Below are positions 10,480-15,711 of a stretch of 15,711 bases of DNA, piece after piece (the first letter of the stretch is position 1; every line of letters starts with the position of its first letter). A model generated the notes under the pieces. It made no database searches and had not been told where the DNA came from. It was given only the letters and a program-made list of their open reading frames with translations. Where the stretch lies: contig MU119850.1 in NCBI GenBank assembly GCA_014904845.1, positions 1 to 15,711 of the forward strand. The letters are read 5' to 3'. The position numbers and the translations under genes were made by a program. Source of the DNA: Acephala macrosclerotiorum. Taxonomy: Eukaryota > Ascomycota > Leotiomycetes > Helotiales > Mollisiaceae.

Positions 10480-11283
10480 GGCGACGTCGACGGGGTCGAA
10501 GACGAGTAAGTGCGCTCAAAGGTCGATTAGCAGACTTTGAAGAAGCACCAGGGAATCTGATATTGAGAAAGGAATTGGTTTTGCGAGAAAGAAAACGAAG
10601 AGAGTTCGAAGAGAAGTTCGATTGTAGATATTTTACTTGGATCGCTCGAAGGTTTTCTTGAGACTATGTAAAAAGATATTAAAAGAGTGACTCGTTTGAA
10701 ATAGTTCGAGAAAGCTGTAATAGCTGATGAAAAGGCTGAAGAGAAGTCGAAGCCGTTGATTAAAGAATTGAGAGTTTAGATTGAGTTCGAGATTGAGATG
10801 TGAGTGTAGTTTGAGCCTACGGCCGATCCGTGGTTCGAATAAATAGTGGAGAAAGTTTACTAGATAAAGTGCTCGATAAGAACCGTGAGATTGAGTTTTG
10901 GACGATTCGAGAAACTATAGACACTTCGATTAGAACTTGGATTTGACTTGAAAAGCGAATAACGTGATAATTAAATCAATCGATAGAATTTGCGAGAAAA
11001 TAATGACTTTTTTAAAAGTTTGCTTAAAAAAGAGAGACGATACTACTAAGAGCGTCGAAAGCGAACGAATAATAGTCTCGATCAGAGATATCGATAAATG
11101 TATCGAATAAATCTTGAATAGTGCTTTGCAAATAGTAGAATTAACGATCGAAATTGCGTTATAAGAATTGAAAATTAGATTAAAATTACTCCAGTTCGAG
11201 TAAAAATTCTTCGATAAGAAAAAAGCTAATAAAATAGTTTATACAGCGTTTTCGAGACTTTATATTCTCTCTCGATTCGACTA
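10480..11283 (+). pseudogene. Probable RIP-inactivated coding sequence, unknown product
   Basis: The + frame that starts at 10480 has 22 in-frame stops up to 11283; 19 are TAA or TAG and only 3 are TGA. That is expected when CAA and CAG codons are mutated while CpG, and so CGA, is spared. The neighbouring + frame (TGG at 10479) shows mostly TGA in its first 550 bases. Codons also look coding: in 10705-10800, 25 of 32 start with a purine and 14 with G. The peptide between stops is Lys/Glu-rich and could be a coiled coil (KAVIADEKAEEKSKP at about 10711-10755), with a PTADPWF stretch at 10816-10836. No family is recognised; a transposon structural protein or host gene are both possible. Start and end are not determined, and a frameshift near 10560-10600 is possible. 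Confidence 0.35.
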
Positions 11284-11506
11284 ATCTCTTTCTATTCTCA
11301 ACATCGCTTTCCGTAGACTCTTATTCCGTCTGCTTTAGCATATTGACTTCGAATACTACTCTTCTAGCGATAGTAAACCGATTAAATGTCTCGATATAAT
11401 TATAGATCGATAAAAGTTTCTCGTGTAAAACAATCAAATTATCGATTGAAATCAAACTAATCGAACATTTAACCAGTAAAAAGTTTTATCGTATCCGCGT
11501 AAACAT
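11189..11506 (-). pseudogene. Possible second decayed coding frame on the opposite strand
   Basis: A - strand frame with an ATG at 11504-11506 runs 106 codons with only two in-frame stops, both TAA (11488-11486 and 11323-11321), then meets TAA at 11188 and 11182. Between the stops the peptide has a charged run (ESTESDVENRKRLVESREN, about 11320-11264) that looks protein-like. In 11261-11420 the purine-rich strand is this one, so the skew would follow the coding strand here as it does in the + remnant. The two remnants would be convergent, meeting near 11.2 kb. The product is not recognised. Chance openness caused by the local skew is a real alternative. Confidence 0.25.
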
Positions 11507-11849
11507 ACTTTGAGTCTTACGCTAGTAAAAAAAGCTTTATAGCAAAAAAACTAATAAAACGAGAAAAAAAAAATAACGATTTAAATTAATATTAAAAATG
11601 AGAAAACTTTTATACTTACGATACATAGATCAAATCACGACAATCGTAAGTACTATGCAGTAGAATATCGAATGCATTCTTCTCGCGATCTCTTTTTTCG
11701 ATTGCAAAGTCTTTAAGCGAGTAAAGTATCGAGTAATATAGTAAAATATACTCATTTTGAAAAATTAAAACTAGTAATCGATGCAAAGTATTTTAAGTTT
11801 TTAGAAGTCGCTAAATGCAATCTTGATTTCTTTTCTTAATTAAAACTAA

Positions 11850-12047
11850 AAGAAGAGAATTGAAAACAAACGAGAAAAAGAGTTCCAATTAGTTGAACTT
11901 ATTACGAGTTGTTTCAATTCCATGAGATCGAGTAAAACTACTACAATTGTGATAGTAGCACTTAGAAAGTGAAGATTGAAACTGCGAATCGTCGAATACG
12001 AAAAATTGCTCGTTCGTGTACGACAAAAAGTGACTAGAAATATCTTT
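11850..12047 (+). pseudogene. Short decayed coding frame, unknown product
   Basis: The frame is open from 11850 apart from a single TGA at 11970-11972, and ends at TAA 12048-12050. An ATG is at 11922. The peptide mixes charged and hydrophobic residues normally (EFQLVELITSCFNSM, and RIVEYEKLLVRVRQK after the TGA), unlike the Lys/Ile/Asn/Phe runs of the degraded modules. It is about 66 codons, so it can only be a fragment. It matches no family I know. The lower stop density of this less mutated segment makes it weaker evidence than it looks. Confidence 0.2.
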
Positions 12048-12298
12048 TAATTGAAAATAAAAATTAATTTGATTAAAAAATAAAAAATGAAATCGCCGAT
12101 AAATTCGAAGGATTTTTAAAAGTCTTTCGAGATTTCTAAATATTTGACGCTTTCTAGAAAAGATAATTATGATTTCTATGCATTATATAAATTAATACTT
12201 TATTGTAAACTAAAAAAATTTAATTAAATAATAAATAATTAATAAAGTAATAAAATTTGCATCGAATAAAAAGAAAACAAAATAAAAACTAAATTTAA

Positions 12299-12430
12299 TG
12301 CGAAATAAAAATTTATAATCTGTTAAAAAAATAAAATAAAATATTCATTGTATATATTCTTTAAAAAAAAATAAAACTTTTTTATATACTCTATATAAAA
12401 TAAAAAACTGAAAAATGAGATTAAATTTTA
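12299..12430 (+). repeat. Module L, tail fragment
   Basis: GCGAAATAAAAATTTATAATC at about 12300 matches the GCAGAATCCGGGCTTATAACC stretch of L unit 1 (4114-4134). The following CTGTTAAAAAAATAAAATAA, ATATTCATTGTATATATTC and AAACTTTTTTATATAC segments match the rest of the unit's end, up to ATGAGATTAAATTTTATTTT. The first 420 bases of the unit are not found upstream, where the unrelated preserved segment lies. This looks like a truncated copy or an insertion breakpoint. Confidence 0.55.
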
Positions 12431-12442
12431 TTTTAATAGAAT

Positions 12443-12856
12443 TTGCATTTAACGATTAAAAATCGAATTCAACGAAAAAAAAAATCAAAATATTATATTA
12501 AACTCGAAAAAATTAATATAAATTTTTTTTTCAATTTTATCGTAAAAAAAAATCGTTTTAACGTTTATTTATTTCAATTTCTAATTATAAATAATAATAA
12601 AAACAAAAATAATTTTATAATTTATAAATTTAATTATAAAAACGAACGTTTTATTAAAATTAAAATCGTATTGTTATTTAAAACTTCGAATTATTTATTG
12701 TATTTTATATTAAAAAATTTCTTTATAACATTTTTTTTTTTGATCTTAAAAATTCATTTTTTTATTAGAAATTTTCGATCGTTCGAAATATTTATCGTAT
12801 TTTATATTTTATTATCGATTAAAAATTTGTATTTTTTTATAATTATTTTTTTTTAA
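12443..12856 (+). pseudogene. 137-codon open frame without ATG, unknown
   Basis: The frame is open for 137 codons, the longest in the window, but the nominal start is TTG (12443-12445) and there is no ATG anywhere in it. A eukaryotic gene starting here is unlikely; it could be an inner exon or a decayed frame. The peptide begins Lys/Arg-rich, and its last third is dominated by Phe, Ile and Leu (for example NFFITFFFLILKIHFFI and FEIFIVFYILLSI). That could mean membrane segments, or simply T-rich DNA. A frame that had few Gln and Trp codons would stay open under RIP. No family is recognised. Confidence 0.25.
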
Positions 12857-12981
12857 TATTTTTATTACAATAGTATTACAATTTTTTACAATAATCGAAA
12901 CTCGAAAAATTCAATAGAAAAAGCAATATTTAAAAAAGCAAAAAAATAAATTTCATCGAAAAAAAATAAATAAATAAAAAA

Positions 12982-13008
12982 ATTGAAAAAATTGAAAAAA
13001 TCGAAAAA
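12982..13008 (+). repeat. Nine-base tandem repeat, three units
   Basis: ATTGAAAAA, ATTGAAAAA and ATCGAAAAA follow one another, the third differing by one C/T position. They lie in A-rich sequence downstream of the stop-free frame. A fourth, partial unit follows. Confidence 0.75.
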
Positions 13009-13550
13009 ATTATTATTTTATTAAAAATATAATAAAATATATTTATTTAAAATAAAAAAAGTCTCGATTTAATTTTCGATTTTAATTTCGACGAATAAAA
13101 TATTTACTCGCAATTCGAAATAATAAATATATTAATTCATATATTCGATATTTTTTTTAAAATCAAAATTTTAAAAAATAAATTCATTAATTAATTTTTT
13201 TAATAAAATATTTTCAAATAATAATTCAATAAAAAATATATATAAATCATTAATAAACTAATATAATAAAATAATTCTATATAATTTTTTTTTTTTTTTT
13301 ATAATTTGAATTATATTTTAATTTTTAATTTCTCGAAATAAAATTTTTTTTTTTAAGAAAATTAATTTAATTAAAAAATATTTCTATTAAATTTAAAAAA
13401 AAATATTTAATTAATAATAAAATAATTAAATCGTTTCAAAATAAAATAAATCGTTTATTGTAAATCGAAATAAAATTCAAAAAAATAAAAAATTCGAAAT
13501 TTTAATTTTAATTATTTGAATTAAAATAAATATAAAATCGTAATTTGTAA

Positions 13551-13721
13551 TCGAGTTTTACGAATATAATTATCAAAAAAAAAAAAATCTCAATTAATAT
13601 TATTAATTTTACGATCGAACAATTAAACAATACAAAATTATTAAATAATAAAAAAATCGAAAATAAAATAAATTTTTTAATTGTAAAATTTTTTTTTATT
13701 ATAAAATACTTTTATTTAAAT
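13551..13721 (+). pseudogene. Counterpart of the module D open frame
   Basis: There are 57 codons without a stop, in the frame homologous to the - strand remnant at 7397-7738. It is bounded by TAA just before 13551 and at 13722-13724. Where the copies differ, codons are related by C/T or G/A exchange (for example GAA-CAA here against AAA-CGA there). The one indel, in the A-run near 13575-13587 and just after it, totals three bases. This suggests a shared ancestral coding frame, product unknown. Confidence 0.35.
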
Positions 13722-14129
13722 TAAAATATCAAATTAAAATAAAAATTTAAAATAAAAATTATTATTTAAAATAATACAAATTTTTTTTTTTTAATAAATA
13801 ATAAATTTTTTAAAATCGAAAAAAAAATCTATAATAATTTTATTTTTATTATTTTTTCTTATAAACTTTTTCCATTGAATTTATTTAATAATTTTAATCG
13901 TAATACTACAAACAATTTTATCGTTTAATTTGAAAATTCGATAAATTTAAATTTTTTTTAAATTTACAAATATTTCTCGAATTATTTTATTTTATAATTT
14001 TTATTATTTTTTTGAATTATTATAATAAATAATCGAATCGAAAATTCTTATATAATTGTAACGAAAAAATTTACTATAAAAAACTTTATAAAAAATAGTA
14101 TTTAACTCGAAAATAAAATAAAGTTTACG

Positions 14130-14151
14130 TATATATATATATATATATATA
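14130..14151 (+). repeat. TA dinucleotide microsatellite
   Basis: There are eleven TA units in a row. The homologous spot in the other D copy (around 7108-7140) has only about four or five TA units interrupted by other bases. The array probably lengthened in this copy alone. Confidence 0.85.
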
Positions 14152-15711
14152 ATATATTAAATCGTTTTTAATTAGAATTTAAAATCGAAATCGATTTTTT
14201 TTAAAATAAATATTACAATATATTAAATAATTTATTTAAAGTATTTAATTAAATTATTTATTTTTAAAGTATATAATTTAATAATTTTTTATACAATACT
14301 ATTTTTTAGTAAAAATTTTTAAAATTTATTAACAATTTTTTTTTATTATTATTATAAAAATAATAAATAATATATTACAAATTTCAATACTTGAAATATT
14401 TTTTGAAATAAATAAAATAATCGATAATTTGTTTTTTGATTTTAATGTAATAAATAATAATAAATTTTATTTTATTATATATAAACGTTAAAATAAATCG
14501 AGAATTTTGAAAATTAATTATAAAAATAAATTCAATAATATTCGAATAAATAAATTCTATAAAAAAATTAATTTGATTTGATTTTATAATCGTAAAATTT
14601 TCGTTTGTTTTTTTGAGTAAAATATATTTTATAAATAATAAAATTATATTTATTAAATTTGTTGATTTTTTTCGAAATTAATATTATTTATTATTTTTAT
14701 TAATTGATTAAAATTTTGTTTTTCGATGTATTTGAATTGTTTATATTAAAAAAAATTGTTTATTTTAATTTAATATATTTTCGAAATATAAAATAATTTA
14801 AAATATTTCGCGAAAATTTGATAATCAATAATAAAAAAAAAATTAATTAATATTAAACGAAATAGAAAAAAAAAATTTATTTAAAGTTTATTTATATAAA
14901 AATATAAAAATAATAAAAATATAAAATTTCAATAAAAAAAATAGAAAAAATCGATAATTTTAATAAAGTAATAATTTTTAATAGAAATTGAATTATATTA
15001 AAATAATAATAATAATAATAATTTAATTTTATAAATAATAATTTAAATTTTTTTAAATATATCGATTGAAAAAAAAAAAAAAAATCGATACAATAATATT
15101 AATAATTTTTGTAACGTAAAAAAATTATATAATAATTCGATCAAAAAATTAAAAATCGTTTTTAATAATAATATTAATCGTATAAAAATTTATTTTTTAT
15201 AAAATAAAATCTCGAATTATTAAAATTTTATAGTTTTTTTTAAAATAATTATAAAATTGAAATCAAATTAAATAATTTTATAAATAAACAATATTTAACG
15301 TTTATAAAAATCAAAATAATTAATATATTATTAAAATTTAAAATTAAAATAATAACGATTTTTTTATTTTCAAATTTAATAAAATTACTAATTTTATTAT
15401 ATTATTTAAAAAAAAAATTTAATTTTTTAAAATAATTTTCAATTTCGATAATATAATTAATACAATTAATATTAACGATTTAATCGTTTTAAAAAATTCG
15501 AAAAAAAAAGAATAAAAAATATATTCGATTTATATAATATTCGATTAAAAACGAATTAGTTAATAATTACAACAGAAATAAAATTTAATTTTATAAAAAA
15601 ATTAAAAAGATATTTTCAATTCGAAAAATCTAAGAATTTGATAATCGATTTTATTAGTGATAAAAAAAATAATTGTAAACAATTTATTTTACTAAAAAAA
15701 AAAAAAAAAAA

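Larger units (their letters stand above)
10030..12290. other. Lightly mutated segment without a partner in the window
   Basis: G+C rises clearly here, and CpA, CpC and GpG words survive, as in GAAGAAGCACCAGGGAATC at 10539-10557. I find no second copy in the window. The likely reading is low-copy DNA, or a single element, enclosed by RIP-degraded repeats and damaged by spread from them. It contains decayed coding frames on both strands, described separately. Strand skew changes inside it: 10681-10740 has 16 G and 6 C, while 11261-11320 has 6 G and 18 C. 12050-12290 grades back to plain AT-rich sequence with nothing recognisable. Confidence 0.65.
12431..13359. other. AT-rich block E between the L tail and module D
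   Basis: In the inverted copy, module D follows L directly (7897/7898). Here about 0.9 kb lies between them. It is either an insertion here or a deletion in the other copy. I find no match for it elsewhere in the window. It contains a long stop-free frame at 12443-12856, a nine-base repeat at 12982-13008, and otherwise only AT-rich sequence. Confidence 0.55.
13360..15693 (+). mobile_element. Module D, + strand copy (degraded element interior)
   Basis: This is the partner of 5566-7897 in opposite orientation, collinear over its whole length. It retains different CpG sites and a few CpA sites from the other copy (for example ATCGAACAATTAAACAATACA near 13614-13634). The frame that is open at 7397-7738 is also open here at 13551-13721, ending in TAA at 13722. 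After 15693 the other copy continues, but here only A residues follow to the end of the window, so this copy is cut off by the contig edge. No pol-type motif is readable. Confidence 0.65.
1..15711. other. RIP-degraded AT-rich block (fungal heterochromatin)
   Basis: Most lines hold only a handful of G or C bases per 60, and the surviving C is nearly always followed by G. For example, 4 of 5 C are in CpG in 2701-2760, and 4 of 5 in 5161-5220. Stop codons crowd nearly every frame. Duplicated modules differ from each other mainly by C/T and G/A exchanges. This is the known footprint of repeat-induced point mutation in Pezizomycotina, which turns C into T on either strand of duplicated DNA before meiosis. 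That the organism is such a fungus is an inference; the sequence does not identify the species. Exceptions to the heavy decay are about 3500-4231 and 10030-12290. Confidence 0.85.

Noticed and set aside
10399..10654. Neighbouring + frame (TGG at 10479) with an Arg-rich stretch and few stops
   Set aside because: Its later stops are mostly TGA, which would need CpG mutation in a sequence where CpG is spared. The frame starting at 10480 fits better, though a frameshift between the two cannot be excluded.
10397..11180. Long, nearly open - strand frame antisense to the + remnant, rich in Leu, Phe and Ser
   Set aside because: It is what the antisense of a Lys/Glu-rich frame looks like, and low C on the + strand removes stops from the - strand automatically.
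1..15711. Organelle, Plasmodium-like or endosymbiont DNA as the source of the extreme AT content
   Set aside because: No rRNA, tRNA or conserved genes are present, stops fill all frames, C is concentrated in CpG, and repeat copies differ mainly by transitions. These fit RIP, not a compact AT-rich genome.

Overview
The window looks like a stretch of AT-rich heterochromatin (an AT isochore) from a filamentous ascomycete fungus. Most of it is degraded by repeat-induced point mutation (RIP). G+C is roughly a tenth of bases in most lines. Nearly all surviving cytosines sit in CpG; CpA, CpT and CpC are almost exhausted on both strands. I see no intact gene, tRNA, rRNA, CRISPR array or prokaryotic operon. 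The species and the transposon family cannot be named from this sequence.

Beneath the AT-rich noise the window is built mostly from a few repeat modules in different orders and orientations. Module B is at 2440-3666 (+) and 8464-9677 (-). Module L, a 565-base unit, forms a head-to-tail pair at 3667-4231 and 4232-4796 (+), has an inverted copy at about 7898-8463 (-), and has a tail fragment at 12299-12430 (+). Module A is at 4804-5111 (+) and 9676-9982 (-). Module D is at 5566-7897 (-) and 13360-15693 (+). The order on the left is B-L-L-A; on the right, read in reverse, it is A-B-L-D. B+L and A are thus inverted repeats of each other, and the two D copies form a 2.3 kb inverted pair. The likeliest origin is nested or rearranged retrotransposon-type elements, but no protein domain survives to prove it.

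Two stretches stand out because they are less mutated. One is about 3500-4231 (the end of B plus the first L unit), which keeps many G but few C on the + strand. The other is 10030-12290, which has no partner in the window and contains probable remnants of coding sequence. There, a + strand reading frame at 10480-11283 has in-frame stops that are almost all TAA/TAG, as expected if CAA/CAG codons were mutated. A - strand frame runs at 11189-11506 and a short + frame at 11850-12047. Strand skew flips near 11.2 kb. RIP probably leaked into this segment from the flanking repeats.

The remaining blocks (1-2439, 5112-5565, 12431-13359) are strongly AT-rich with no partner found in the window. The window begins and ends in homopolymer (20 T; 18 A), which suggests contig edges. 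The three longest open frames all begin at TTG and contain no ATG, so none is a credible intact gene.
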